A stretch of DNA of 64,000 nt. Source: Paraphoma chrysanthemicola (Eukaryota; Ascomycota; Dothideomycetes; Pleosporales; Phaeosphaeriaceae). The stretch spans positions 372,001 to 436,000 of the forward strand of contig JAGMWG010000024.1 of the NCBI GenBank assembly GCA_020744225.1, in the 5' to 3' direction. The notes under the pieces are model-generated. The model was not told the DNA's origin. It ran no database searches and was given only the letters and a program-made list of their open reading frames with translations. A program made the translations under genes and the position numbers. Positions 32,284-45,226 of this stretch are shown here, piece after piece. Each line of letters starts with the position of its first letter. Within the stretch, counting starts at the first letter, position 1.

Positions 32284-34786
32284 GCGTGTATTATTACTTG
32301 CCCGAAGCTGGACACGATGCACGAAGCCGCATTGGGAGCACCACTTGTGTTCAGTTCGGAGGCTCTTTCTCAGATTGGGAGCGCCAGGGCGTCGTGCAGT
32401 GTGGGACGAGGACGTCAGGAATGTGGGCACTGCCTCGAGTGTGGCGGCGTGTGAGGTTTATAGTTTACAGTGCCCATGTAGGCGACCCTGCACGTATCTG
32501 GATCGCCAGCAGCCAGATCGCCGTGCGGATGGATCAATTCAGTTACGTCGACGTTAGGCGGATGGCGCTCAGACAAGCTAAGACAACGGCAGCCGGGGAG
32601 TGAAGAGAAAGGCAGACGGGGATTAGCCCGCTGTACCCTGGCGGCTGCTGGCAAGCCTCACGCCAAACGTCAAGAGTAGCCGGTTCGGAGCATAAAATAG
32701 GCCAGGTTGGTGATAAGTGCAGCAGTGGGCAGCGCGCGATGCGTGGATCCGAAAGCTTGGCGCGCAGGGTGTGGGCCCCAGGGCTAGCGGCGGACTGGCG
32801 TGAGTGAGTGAGTGATATGGCGGACTAGTCACCAGTGCGTGTATGGGATGCGACGGTTTGGAGGAGCAGTTTTGTGATGTTCATGAGGGCGCCGGGGTGA
32901 TGCTGGGCTAGTCAAGGCGTGTGTTGCAGCAGCATCCACAGTCTTTTTTTCAAGGCGCTGGCGTGCATGCAGCAGCAGCAGCGGCGAGCGCAAGCTTTTG
33001 ATTGCTCCGAGCACATCCTCTCGTGGGCCAACTGGCGAGGGAGACGACTGTTAGCTCCTGCCGGGTGCACGCTGGCTTCGCTGTATTTTCGTGGGGCGTC
33101 GCCGAATGGGCTCGCAGCCGGGTAAAAGAGACAAACAAGACGGTTTCGCAGCACGTCTGTTTCGAATCAAGGCAGGCCAGGGTGTCGCACACTGTAACCC
33201 GGCCGCAGCCAATATGGAGCAATATGCCAGATTACCACGTAACTCGGTCGACGGGCACCGTGAGCGGAGGTTGCATTACGGAGCGACGCCGAGCCAACGC
33301 GCTGCGAGGGCGGCAGGACGTCGTCGGTGGGCGCGTCCCTTTCGAGCAGTCGAGTCGAAGTGCAGGCCAGCAGGCCAGCAGGCGTGGGATAGTGCACGCT
33401 TGGCCGCTGCTGGAAAGAGAAGGGGTGGCTGCAGACGATTTGCCTGGGAAGTGCCCTGGGCGGGCGCGCTGGATCTGTCGAGCATGGGCGCCGCCAATCA
33501 CGAGCGCTGCGGCAAGCGGTTAAACCGCGAGTTATGGGTTTGTTCGACCTGGCAGGGTGCAGGTTGCAGGCTGGCCCGTCTCGTCTCTCCGCATTGCCAG
33601 CGACCCGCCTGGCTCCTCGAGCGGCGGCGAGCGTCTTGCATCCCCGTTTCCGGGCTTTTGGATGGTCTGCGCGACGTGCAGCCCGCCTCATGCACCACAA
33701 TCAAAGACATGAGACACTATTCCTCCCAGCGAGACCACAGGGCTCGTTTGTGGCGTGCCGTGCCTGTCTGTCCTCGGGCGGCGGACGTTTGTTGCGGCCA
33801 TCAGAAACTCCACTTCACCGTCCACCGTCCACCGCCCACCGTCCGCTGCCTCAGACACCTGTTGTCCCGTCTCCTCGCCTGGGACGCACAGAGACACCCG
33901 GACAGCACAACGGCAGCGCGAAACCCTTTTCATATGCCCGCGCGCACAACTCGCCAGCATGACGCGCAAAGTCCATATTGCGGCAGTTGCAGACGTGAGG
34001 GTCGCAATTACCTGCGACCACTGTTCACCTCCGCGCTTTCCGCTTTGGGACGCGACATCTGGAAGAAGCGTGGGTCACGGTTGGTTCCAGGGCGCCGTCT
34101 GAGGTCATCCTCCCGTGATTGATTCATCGTTCGCTCGTTTCAGCGCGCACCAGCTGGGACTGTTCGCTTGCGGTAGCGAGAGCATCGCGGCCTGCTCGAC
34201 CGTTGAGCGTCTCCACTCCCAAAGCCTGCCTCCATGACCGCTGAGCCGGCTGTTCCTGGCCGCCGCGTCCAACAGTGTTACACCAGCATCCCGGCCGCTA
34301 CTCTCTAGATTGGACGCTAGCGCAAGACTCTATTGACTCAACTGACACCGGCGCTGGCTGCCTGCCACAGGATCCGACTGAATCCATCGCCCACGCAGGT
34401 ACACCACCCTGGAGGCGTTCTCTCCGCCGTGCTACATTGGGCGGTTGAATCTCCGCTTTGACTCGCGCCCAACCACCGTGTGTCGACCAGCAGCTTCGTT
34501 GTCGTTGGATTTGGGTGTGGTTGTGGTCGTGGTTGTGGTAGTGGTATCCACTAGCGCGCGCTTTTGCTCAAACACCTGCAGAGGCAAAGGCATATGCCGT
34601 GCAGAGCCATCACGAGCCACTTTCACCGTTGACCGCCGTCCTGCTTTGGCAACCTAGACTGCCACCAACGCTCAACTGCGCGTCCATCACATTCGCCACT
34701 GGCACGCTGCAGTCGCTGCCAGCCCGACTGGGATTACTTTCCCAAACGATCGTCGCCCTCTACCCAGATCGCCCTTCATCGGCAGC
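32284..34786. promoter_or_regulatory. Divergent 2.5-kb region upstream of velC and the RNA methyltransferase
   Basis: Long GC-rich gap. Large overlapping frames on both strands at 33000-34120 (up to 343 codons) lack protein-like character and are rejected. A GTGGTT-type microsatellite lies at about 34510-34550. Developmental regulators often have long promoters or leaders; that use here is inference. Confidence 0.45.
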
Positions 34787-35824
34787 ATGGCTACCCATTG
34801 GGGCAACTATAGTGGTCAGTCTACCCAAAGTGATCTCATTTCGCCTCTGAAGCCGAAGCCTTTCGGCAATTGTGCCCCTCGGCCTCTGTGCTGACCCTGC
34901 TCCAGACTACAGTGGGCCAGCCAAAGTTCCCGGCTCAGCCATTCACGTCCTTGATGCCCGCTTAAACCTCCTGGCGACCCTGGTCCCTGGTTTGTTCACG
35001 GCCAAGACCTGTCTAGACATCGGCTGCAATGCGGGAGGCGTGTCCTGTCAACTCGGTAAGTGGAAGGATCACCCCTGCCTTTGCTGTAAGCGATTATACC
35101 TCTCCATTGTTGATATTGATGAGTTCCCAGCCTTTGATTTTCACGCCGCCTCCGTCACGGGCGTCGACATTGATCCTAAGCTAGTTGGGCAGGCCAAGAA
35201 GCTCTTCGCCCTGCGTGCCTCACGAGCTCGCCCTCCCACAAAGGATGCTGAACGTGTTATCGACTACTTTCCCATCTCGGCTGTGCTATCACATGGGTAT
35301 CGTATTGAGCCGGAAACCCAATCTGCCCGTGGTCCAACAGTTGCGTCAGCCGAGTCGATCTGGCCCCGCGTCAGTTTCCTCGCTGCAGATTGGGTTGTTT
35401 CGTCGAACCGAGAAATCTCTGGTCCCTACGACGTGATCCTGGCTCTGAGTGTAAGCATTAACGCTCACATCCATTGCATAATCTGACCATGTCCCAGGTC
35501 ATTAAGTGGTTACATCTGGAACACCTTGACCAAGGCTTGAAAGCCTTCTTTGCCAAATGCTCATCCTCACTTACTCCCGGTGGCTATCTCGTCATTGAGT
35601 TGCAAACGTGGGACTCCTACGAGAAGGCGGTTCGCCCAAATACCGCACCGCATTTCAGCCAAAGTATCAAGCAGTTGAAGTATCGGCCTGAAACCTCTTT
35701 TGATGGCCTGCTTGCCGAGGAGGGGCTCCATCTCCACGCAGTATCAGATGCGCTCCCACGCCTCATCAAGGTATATCGAAAGGCATCGCCCGGAACGCAA
35801 GCACATGCTGGTGACACCCAATAG
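34787..35824 (+). CDS. BCDIN3/MePCE-type RNA methyltransferase
   Basis: SAM-dependent methyltransferase of the family that caps the 5' gamma-phosphate of small RNAs (7SK, U6) in animals and fission yeast; the fungal substrate is not known from sequence. Four exons: 34787-34814, 34906-35055, 35131-35450 and 35498-35824, giving 274 aa. The family N-terminus GNY is in the tiny first exon (MATHWGNYS). Motif I reads CLDIGCNAGGVSCQL, motif II VTGVDIDPKLVGQA. PYDVILALSVIKWLHLEHLD spans the last intron and is the family signature region. LTPGGYLVIELQTWDSY follows. The C-terminus has RLIKVYRK, close to the end of the family. Confidence 0.88.
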
Positions 35825-38800
35825 TCCAAACATGCCGATTTTCTTGCCGTTACAACGCTATTTCTACTACAGGCCTTGCTTCATTTTCGCGCTATCGCGA
35901 GATGGCGCCATGCCCAACCGATCGGAAATGACTGTTCAAACAAATTACCAGGGACCCTCGATCAAGCAAATCTCTGTTGCTTTGCACCTTGGTATCACTC
36001 ATCCGAGCAAAAGCGTTGCGCCTGCCAAATCTTACGCATTTGATGACTCGAAGGGACTATTAGAGGTGTCGAACCTGTCAGTGCGTCACGCTGAGTCGCA
36101 TCGCTAAGTACTGAAGCAATCTATCTGGAGTTCGCAAGGTGGCTGATCTCGCCCGGGGAATTTACGCGCTGTCTTGCCAGGCTCACCTCGTAGTCTCACA
36201 TCTACCCCGTCCACCCGAAAACAATCAGTAGTGAACGGCACATCGGCAGAACTAGGCTGCACGGACCCTTCCACGTTTCCTAGATTGAAGCCTACCAGTA
36301 GGTGATGGCACACATGCATACCGGCTATCCAGGGATGCAAGGTATTCTAGCGCGAAGCCTTCTGTGCTTGTTCTCACTTTCAGGTATCGTTAGATGGGGG
36401 AGGCACATTTTTACCTCCTTTGAGTATCAAACGTTCGCTATCGCGAATTTTCAAGACCAACCGGGCAGGTGGTTGGCGCTTGTAAATTTCCAATACTCAC
36501 AATACCACGTCTACAGGGCGATTCCATGTCGATCCACCTTTCACAAAATACACGAAACCGGGCGTAGCAAGAATCTGCAGCCTCATCGAACCACTTGGTC
36601 GATCCTAACCCTCTGCACAATGCCAACCTAGTCCTATGATGCGCGTCCCAGATATGCACGGTTGTTCACATTGATGCAGTGTCCAACAAGAACCGTTGAG
36701 ATTATCACCTCCGGTGTGATCAGGCCGACCAAGATGTGGCAGTCTCGAACATCATGTACAGCAGGCGGGGCTCTTGAGAGCAGGAGAACGGCCAGACGAC
36801 TGGCACCCCACACGGCTGAAGGAATTCTGATTCCTTCAGCGTCTCCAGGCTAATGCAGTTTGTGTGTGTAATCATCCAGGCTCTGGAGTTGTTTCGGTTG
36901 TTTCGGAACCTTCACATGTTCTCCGCATTTTCGTATTCGCACCGTCGGCCCTTTTTAATCTCGATACATTAAGTTGTCCCGCTCCCCACAACACGTCGAA
37001 TGTGGCTTTTAAAGCACTCCTCGCTCGCTACAAGTTTCCTCACTGAGTGCGTGAGTACAGTGCTACCCTTTGCGTCGCCATGGCCGGGCTGATGTCCCGG
37101 AGCAGCCCGGAGGCCTTGTTCCTGTATCTTGGAGGTGTTATTACGCGAACGTAGCTCGCTGAAAAGAAATAAACATTGGCATCGGACTATCAGTGCCATC
37201 CCAGGGGCGATCATCGACGCAAGATCTCACATTAAACAGAGAAGGCGTCGGAATGTGGAGAGCAGAGATTTGCCTTCATAGTAAGGACGATGATCATTCG
37301 TGCTACTCTCTCAGGCGGAAAGTAGATATCCGGCTACCTCTGCTTTGGAGCCGGTGCACAGCATCGCTCCCGGAGATATACAACGGAGTGCTGAATCTCA
37401 GATCGACTCTCGACGGTCCGATTGCTACAGATCCTCATGCGCAACCCGAGCACGACGTTCCAATGCGCCCACGATGCCCTCAAGGCGCCATGCGGCTATC
37501 CGAGTGGTATAGGAAGAACGGTGCACAAGCACAGCATGGGTAGCTGCCGTGATCGGTGCTGGCGTTGATCCGGATGATCATCAATATCCGACGCAGAAAG
37601 ATGGACGCAATCTATTCTCAACCACAGCAGGTTGGCGCGTTAGTTCCGCGGGAATGCGCATGATCGCTTCTTCAAGGTGTCACGATGGTGAGCCTGGTGA
37701 TCGTCTTACTTGATCTTTAGGTTTGTTTAGTAGCACGCACATTGGCTGTGCTGGTCGATCGCTTTGCAGACGACGGGGACGCTTTGCAAGTGAAGTATGT
37801 GTTTGACAAGCATCTCTAAACTCCATATGAATCTGCCGTCTGCTCTTCCGCATTTATTCTGGCGAGCTGGTGTCGTCAAGCCGCAGCGACACGCACTCAG
37901 ACGTCCTCAAGTATGAATTGTTCAGAACACACCCGGAGTCACCGAACTGAAATGGCCAGCATTGCCCATGTTGTTGAAGTGTTCAAGGTGACAACAGCGC
38001 GGACAGCTACGTGCGCGCCCAGGTACCATGAGTACAGCAGGCTGCGCATGGCTGCTACAAGCACTGCTGCCCAAGTGTGCGAGCGAGGTGTCGTCGATAC
38101 TGCAAGTTGCGCGCATCTCCTCTTCTGTGGTTCGGAAGCGAGACGACAGAGGTAGGTAGCACAGGGCTGAGCAGGTGGTATTTCCACGCAGTAGGGAACC
38201 CTCCCGCAAGCCACATCCGCCTGGCATCGCAACAAGGTTGTAGGGCTAGGAGAGCAGTGTCTTTGCGACATTGCGGTAGCATCTGCACTGCTGTCAAACT
38301 ATGCAGCAATAGAACAATGGTCATGCTGTCATGCTCTGACACGTTTGCCAATTATTCGACATGCGATAGGAGACGCATTGGGCAAATGGTCGCAAAACCT
38401 TCGCAGAAATGTCGTCTGTCAAGCGTGCCTTTCTCGGCTATGGGCGAGGCTACGTAATCCATGATTTGCAACGCGGAAACGTGCCCTCCAATTGGCATTG
38501 CCGCCAATGGCTGCTTGCCTGCAGACTGCAGAGGCCTGCTGCAGAGAATGCCCTTGCCGTCTGCATGTCATCGCCTGGCTCGCCCCGTTACACGGCGACA
38601 GCTCATCATTGCCACGAACCATCCTCTCCGATGCACAGCATCCCCAATGACCAGCACCAATGCGACAGTATCTGCACCGGGCTTGAAACGACAAGCTACC
38701 TGCGTCTTGTCGAGAGGACCAGGCCAAACGACGGGGCCTCGCCAACGCTCGCAATGCGCGTCCACGTAGTGGTTGAGCGGCAGCATGCGGCGCCAAAGAA

Positions 38801-39690
38801 CCCCCAACTCCTGCACCTCAGTCCGCCCTGCTAGGCGCGTTGGCCCGGCATCGTCACCACCGACAAATACTCGCTCGCCATCTCAGGCCCTCCAGGATAA
38901 GGCCGCGCGAGGGAGTGACAGGATCGCCCCCGTCCTGCGAAGGCGACGCATATTTGCTGTCCTCAGCGTGGCGGGGGACACTCAGCTCTCCATGGCCGCG
39001 ACCATGCGCAGAGCCAAGGTCCGCACCGTGGTCTCTGCCCTGACGATTATTTATATCATGCAAGCGCGCGCGGGCAAGTGACTCGAGTGCTCGCCAACAC
39101 CTGTCAGTTCCGCAGTTCGCTCTTCTTGCCGTGTCTGTCTGGGCTACGGCGTTGCTCCAGCTGTTTTCTGCGAACTTCGCCTCACAAGGTTCGGGTAAGC
39201 CAGCCATCCCAAGCCCGATCATAAGCAGAGTAGCCGCGCGCATATAACTGCCTCCAAAGTAAGTAGATAGAGTCGCGTGAAACAATACGAGGCGAATCGG
39301 GCAGACTCGTGGGCGCTTGTCCAAACTCTAAGCGCAGCGTATATGCTGACGACAAATCAGGCTTAACGAGATTCGCGCGAGCTCACGATCCTTTCTGCAG
39401 ATCTGGTGTGGTGCCCTAATTTGCCCGTGTCAGCTTGGAGCTTACATGTGGTTGGGATCCTTGTTGCGACTCTGACCACGAAGCGAATGACCATCCACCT
39501 CAGGTTGCACGAAACTAGACAATACCCAGCACGAATCGGCTGCTTGCGCGGAGACACTTTGCCGGACTGTTCGGACGTCTGCTACATATATGCGACCCGG
39601 TCGCAGAGCTTCAAGTAACAGAAGAGAACCCGCGCGGCTGCTCGAGAACCATAGCGCGACCGTCAGCGATTCCCATTGCACCCAGCGGCC
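35825..39690. other. Gene-poor stretch, 3.9 kb
   Basis: No frame over ~170 codons has recognisable protein character on either strand. Overlapping GC-rich frames near 38400-38850 look like composition. A single TTCCGCGGGAA palindrome lies at 37644-37654, resembling the sites in the cluster promoters further right. No transposon ends or simple-repeat arrays were found. Confidence 0.45.
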
Positions 39691-40545
39691 ATGCCGCCCT
39701 CGAGCTCCTCCTTCACGCCCCTCAACATACCGAACGATGTCGTACCGGAATGGATGGGGTCGTTCACACTTGCCGCGCCCCCAAACACCGATCTGTGGAG
39801 AAAGCCCCCGTCGCGAGACACTTCTACGGCCCCCATACTGTACACGGCCCTGCGCAATCCGTTCATAGCCGCCGAAGTCACAGTCTCGGCAGACTGGGAA
39901 CTTGAATGGGACCAGGGAGGACTGGTAATATTCGCTGGCGCACCGCCAGGCCAAATCACAGCAGTAGCACCGGCATTGGACCCTCCCAGCGTCGTTACGC
40001 TGACTCTGGACGACGAGAGCGACAGCGCATCCCCAAGCCCCTCGATATCCGCCCCATCAAGCACAAACACCACTCCCGTACACACTCCAGCGCCAGACCT
40101 ACCCGTCCAACAACAACCATCCCACCGCGGCCCTCCACCGCCTTACGAACACCCCGTCCCCGCAGCAAAATGGGTCAAAGTCGGCCTTGAATTCTGCAAC
40201 AACGCATGCCACGCGACATCCGTAGTCGCCAATTCCGACGGCGCAGACTGGTCGCTTTCCGCCTTGCCCCCGCATCACGCGCGCAGACTCGATCTCCGCG
40301 TCAAAATCGAGCGCATCGGCTACGCGCTGTGGGTCTGGTATGAGGACGAAGTCCTCGGCTGGAAGAAGCTGCGTGAAGTTACGTGGTTCTTCTGGGGCGT
40401 TGAGGATAAAGCTGTTAGGGTGGGCGTGTATGCGTCCCGACCCGCGAATTTTGGCATGAGTGTGTTTGATCGGAGGAATGGTGGTGGTAGTAGTGCTGGT
40501 GCGAGGAATTTGTGTGTTGATTTTGAAGGGTTGGAGATTTTTTGA
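39691..40545 (+). CDS. DUF1349 family protein (concanavalin-like fold)
   Basis: 284 aa, one exon, from the ATG at 39691 (the longer frame begins with TTG). DUF1349 proteins are beta-sandwich, concanavalin-like; the yeast member Ree1 affects enolase. Matching segments are FTLAAPPNTDLWRK, the DQGGLVIFAG block and KWVKVGLEFCNN, then DWSLSALPP and VRVGVYASRP. A roughly 70-residue Ser/Pro/Asp-rich insertion (about residues 98-155) separates the two halves of the domain. No signal peptide. Molecular function unknown. Confidence 0.72.
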   Translation: MPPSSSSFTPLNIPNDVVPEWMGSFTLAAPPNTDLWRKPPSRDTSTAPILYTALRNPFIAAEVTVSADWELEWDQGGLVIFAGAPPGQITAVAPALDPPSVVTLTLDDESDSASPSPSISAPSSTNTTPVHTPAPDLPVQQQPSHRGPPPPYEHPVPAAKWVKVGLEFCNNACHATSVVANSDGADWSLSALPPHHARRLDLRVKIERIGYALWVWYEDEVLGWKKLREVTWFFWGVEDKAVRVGVYASRPANFGMSVFDRRNGGGSSAGARNLCVDFEGLEIF

Positions 40546-41590
40546 ATGGGTGCATATTTATCATCGGGGTTGGAAGAGATGGATGAAGTATCCCTTTCTT
40601 TGAATCATGGTTCAGCAAGTTTGTGGAATTTTTTTGGGTGGTTGTTCTGCAATTTTTTTCGGGCTGTTGGTTGGCTTGTTCATGCTTTTTCAAGCATGAT
40701 ACCACGCATGAACAGCTTTTTTTCCCTTCCTTTCTCTTCTACCTTTTACTTCTCATCACCATCTTTCTTCCCTTCTTCCACAATCCATTCATCGCATCAG
40801 CTCATCCTTCCATGTACTTACTATCCGGTATCCACATTTCCTCCCGCCACACATTCCATCTCAGCTCCTTCCCTCCGCCTCCTTCAGCCGCAGTGGCGAA
40901 ACGCGCAAGCTACCGCGCACCACACACCACCCCCCTCGTCCTCACTATACTTTTCTTGCGTCGTCACGAATCCACTTCGTGTCGTGCACGCATTTGGTTT
41001 CTTTCCTTCCATTGCCAATATCACAGGCTTATGCCATGTCTCAGATTACGCACACTTGAGGCGGGCCGGCTGTCCGATCCGGCCGTCTGATGGCTTAGCT
41101 GGCGCTGCTAGGGCGCATGGTATCAGATCAGACAAAACGAGACAGAGCTATATAATATCACTGTATTTGGGTATGATTGTGCATGAAGACGCTGTGTGCT
41201 GCGGGTGAGATGTGGGTGCGGTGAGGTGGAGGGGTGTGGTGCGAGGTGGGGAGCTGATGTCATCCTATTTTAGGACTGGACTTGTGGTTTCGAGGGCGTG
41301 TATGGAAAGTAAGTTTGTGTTGTGCACGGTGATAGGTGGGGAAATGGATCGGTGGGGAGTGCTGATGGTAGGTGGTGAATGTTGATTGTGAAGATGTGAT
41401 GCGCTTCAATGACCTAGCTTGCCAAACGGTCGAAGAGATGGCTGTAACGTTCAGCAGGGTTTCTACTGCAACTTGTAAGCCTTTTCGAGATCTTAATCGT
41501 ATCCTGGCCATATCGCTGTTGCGGTCCATCTGCGGGGACGATCTGCACCAGCCCGTGACCTAGAGACTACTGCGATCGTCTAGCAGGACA
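40546..41590. other. No gene recognised; promoter of the secreted-protein gene
   Basis: T/C-rich from 40600 to 40950 with overlapping hydrophobic-looking frames that are an effect of the poly-pyrimidine composition. The right end must hold the promoter of the gene starting at 41591. Confidence 0.5.
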
Positions 41591-43157
41591 ATGAGGTCAT
41601 TTGGGGTGCTTCTCCCGTTATTCCTGGCTCTGGGCACTGCTGCATTTCTGGACCCTAAACACCGCAGAGACGATACTGCCGCGCCTACATCCATAGCTGG
41701 CCCAGGACTTGGTCCAGGTGGAAATCAGCGTCCAGAATCTACTCATCAGTCAGCCTCACAACTGCCTTCGTTCTCTATCGACGTCACTGCAGCTAGCATT
41801 CCCACCGATCAGAAAAGCTTCACTCTAAAGACAACGTCAACAACTCAATCGACTCCATCATCAACAACTCAGCCGCCTCCATCATCAACGACATTAACAA
41901 GCTCTAGCGCGCCGGCTCCGACGTCTGCAGTCCCACAGCTTGACTTTTGCTGGGCGTCGAAGGTCTGCTCGGCGGTTATCAAGGATCTGGGAGACTGCTT
42001 GGATAAGGTAATGCCAGTTTATATAAAAGAGCCGGACTCAGTCAATGAAGCGAGCTGGAAATTCCAAGCATGTCTGTGCAACGAGCCTTACAAGAAGTAC
42101 GTACGTCATACGCTCTCCATCCCGTTGCGATGGTTTTTCAAACGCATACCTAACATCGTAAAGTATCCTCGACATGTACGCCCACAACACCACCTCCACA
42201 ATCTTAGAATGCTACACCTGCATCCGCCAAGCAGGCATCGATATTGACGCCGCAAACCTTCCACCCGCCCAATTCCGTCAGAAAACCAGCGACTTCTGCA
42301 ACTCAGATCAGCCGAACCTGTTCGAAGAACTACTCGCCTTACTGTACTTCACGCAACACGGACGTAATCCAGACGAAAAAGGCCTAGTCAGACCTCTTGT
42401 GAGCACCATTACGAATTTCTTCACGGCCACGCCGGGAATGAATAGACCTACGACTACACCCACTGGTGTACCAACGGCGATAGATAGACGGTGGTGGGAA
42501 TCGACACTGACTCAGGGCGGATTGATCCCGACGCAATATCTCGCTCAGCTGCCCTCCAACTGGCCGTATACTGCGTACGCGATCCGTCGTACGGCAGGTC
42601 TAATGACGTCTTGGCCATTGACGCATCTGAATACTACGTCCAAGACTGTGGCGTGGGTGTATCATTCTGTACTGTGGAATCCGAGACCGATATATACACT
42701 CAAGGCTGCGCGGAGTGGGAATGGGACGATGTATGATCCGGCATTGGCTGACTGGACGCATGGGTTCATGTATGAGGCTGTTACGGCGACGGCGGGAGGT
42801 TCGACCATGGCGAAGATATCGAGTCCTGCACGAGTAACGGGAAATCGATTTGTTCCAGCGGTGACGCAGAGTGGCTTGTTACCGATGGAGACTGTCAGCA
42901 ACGGCATTGAGAGCGAGAGCAGAGAAGGTTTCGGAGCGAGTACGAATGATTCGACGATGAAGAAGGCAATGACGACGCAGGTACCGTTGGATGGTGGAAG
43001 GATGCCAATAGGGCCGGGAGAGGTGGTGAGGGAGTGGAGTCGGCTGATAGATGAGATGAAGGGTTTGGAAAGTCGATTGGGTGGAGAGATGATAGTGAGG
43101 ACGAGGACGGATACGGCTGATGGGGATGTTGTGAGCAAAGGCCGATGGAAAACCTGA
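41591..43157 (+). CDS. Secreted cysteine-rich protein, unknown family
   Basis: Two exons, 41591-42096 and 42164-43157, give 499 aa. Residues 1-19 are a clear signal peptide (MRSFGVLLPLFLALGTAAF), followed by a KHRR basic site that may be a Kex2-type processing point. A Ser/Thr/Pro linker (about 30-115) is probably O-glycosylated. Residues ~118-232 hold eight cysteines (FCW, VCS, DCL, ACLC, ECYTC and FCN), recalling extracellular eight-cysteine modules, though not in clear CFEM spacing. The remaining ~270 residues are low in cysteine and not recognised. No C-terminal GPI signal. It ends 77 bp from the convergent monooxygenase gene; membership in the cluster is uncertain. Confidence 0.72.
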
Positions 43158-43234
43158 ATTTGGTTGTAGCGATCTGTGAAATGAACTTTTCTCAGCGGAT
43201 CCCATGCGCGTCAATGCCTCACTTTCCCGTCCAG

Positions 43235-44865
43235 TCACGCATACATCCAAGCGCTCCTATTCCAGCCACGTGTATTCCACCACAGTTTAACATAGCCCCA
43301 AGGCCACCAGATCTCCTTCCCTTTACTTTCTCCATTCCCATCGTCTTTTGATCCGCTGACTTGCCTGCAACCCTCCACCCTGAATTCCCCCAACGCAGCC
43401 CGCAACTCTTCCATGAAGTCCTTCTCCGCTGCTGGATCAACTTCGACCACTTTGGCCTTGCCAATCAGTATCGGATTGACTGTTGATAAGATCAAGTCCA
43501 CGTTATTCTCGAACGAGTATATTGCGGGGTAATTTGGCAACGCGGCATTTGGACCGTACAGGGTGAAAAAATTCGGAAAATCAGAGACGGCGATTGTTTT
43601 GTAATGAGATTTGATGGTGTTAGGACCCCATTTGTCGGGCAAGAGGACGCTATTCCGGCCACGAATGGAGAGATGGGGAAAGGGCGAAGATTTGTATCCT
43701 GTTGCGAAGATCTAGGGAGAGTCAGTCGCTCTGACGCATCAATCAAGCAATCACATACATACTATGACATCTGCGTCATATCTTTGACCAGACTCGGTCC
43801 GTACACCCTGCTTCTCGCACTCCACAACCGGATCCTGTAAAAGCTCTACATTCTCCCTATGCAAAGACTCCAGATACCCAAAATCCCCAATCACGCGCTT
43901 GCACCGCCCTTCATACTCCGGCAACACCAAGTCCCAGTACTTTTCAGGCGCAACGGCTTTCGTATACTCGTGACACTTCTGCATATTTTGTTTCCGAATC
44001 GTCTCTCCTCCGGGAGTATTGCGGAACTGCTGGAGCCCATGTTCGGTAATGAGCAGATGCCAGAATCGTCGGACGAGAAGGTAGAATGGGATATACTTGA
44101 ACATCCAGATCGTGAGTGGAGTTAAGTGGGAGTTCGAGCGGGCAGAGTAGCCTTGTGTTGTGCGGATGATTTGTGTAAGAGTGCGGACGCTAGGAGCAAT
44201 GGAGGGGATGACTTGCGTTGCGGACGCTGAGTCGGTTAGCTATGTGGATTAGGCCTATAGGAATTGATGCGTACCGCCGTTACCTATGACGACGATGTTC
44301 TTGTCGCCGAGGATTGTATCGGTGTCCCATCGATTGCAATGTAGAATGGCGCCTTTGAAGCAATCGAGGCCTTTGATGCCGCCATAGCTTGGTTCGACAA
44401 GTTGGCCGATGGCGGATATCAGGATCCTAGACTGAAGTTCGAATGACTGTGACGAATTGCGATCTCGATATGTGACAGCCCATAGTTTTGCTTCGTCGTC
44501 CCAGACCGCATTCAACATCTCTGCATTCAGTCTAATAAGGCTGTTGATATCATACTTGGCGGCGACATAGTGAAGGTATTGTAGGATTTCACTTTGCGAT
44601 GGGAGCCATTGGCGGTATGTCGTCGCCGGATCGAAAGACATGCTGTATGCGACGCATGGCGAATCTACTGCACATCCAGGATCTGCGTAGGTCAATGGGT
44701 GTGCGACATCGAGTTCGGCGCATTACACGTATTATGGTACCATGTTCCTCCCGTTGCGGCTTCGCGCTCCAGTATGGTGTAAATACTGTTAGGATATCGT
44801 CTACTTAATTGTGCAGCTAGAACCAGGCCGCCGCAGCCTGCTCCTACGATAATGAAATCTAGCAT
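43235..44865 (-). CDS. Baeyer-Villiger/FMO-type flavin monooxygenase
   Basis: FAD- and NADPH-dependent oxygenase. Four exons: 44865-44727, 44682-44275, 44226-43763 and 43711-43235, giving 495 aa with all phases matching. The start MLDFIIVGAGCGGL contains the FAD GxGxxG motif. The first junction restores GGTWYHNTYPGCAVD, typical of the family. Next come the Baeyer-Villiger fingerprint FKGAILHCNRWD (FxGxxxHxxxW), the NADPH motif VIGNGASATQV, and IFATGY at the last junction. Substrate cannot be told from sequence. It is the left member of the proposed cluster and is transcribed in the same direction as the MFS gene. Confidence 0.9.
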
Positions 44866-45226
44866 CGAACTAGAAGGTGGTCAGCAGTCGAGTGTAACTT
44901 TGCGTAGGTCGTCGAAGCATACGAGGACTAACTTGCGAGGGTGCAGCATATACGGTCTTACGGACTCGGGCGTCTTCGTTCGCCTTGCAACAGCAGCAAT
45001 ACAACCGTGGACGTCGCACGGAAGGTGGCTGCCACATCGCTCGGGATCGCTGGCTCGACGATTGCAGTGCACCCAACAACGCATGATGTGCTATCCTTGC
45101 TTGTCCTACCCTTGGCAGAGACTTGTGCACTCTGGATCACTCGCTTGCAGCTTTGGTATCACTGCTGATAGAATTGAAAAACATGTGAATTTTGCCACAA
45201 CCCTACCCTTACAATTACAGTCTGGC
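44866..45226. promoter_or_regulatory. Monooxygenase promoter / MFS 3' flank
   Basis: 360-bp tandem gap. No CCGCGGGA palindrome was found here, unlike the other cluster promoters. No gene seen. Confidence 0.45.

Noticed and set aside
32284..32430. 49-residue N-terminal extension of the VelC-like protein
   Set aside because: Starts at GTG with no ATG; residues show no velvet-family similarity.
33091..34122. 343-codon plus-strand open frame, with 177-codon frames on the opposite strand
   Set aside because: Arg/Ala/Gly-rich in all frames of a GC-rich region, no domain-like segments, and overlapping frames on both strands of similar quality.
34500..34560. Poly-Thr/poly-Val frames
   Set aside because: Produced by a GTGGTT microsatellite, not a gene.
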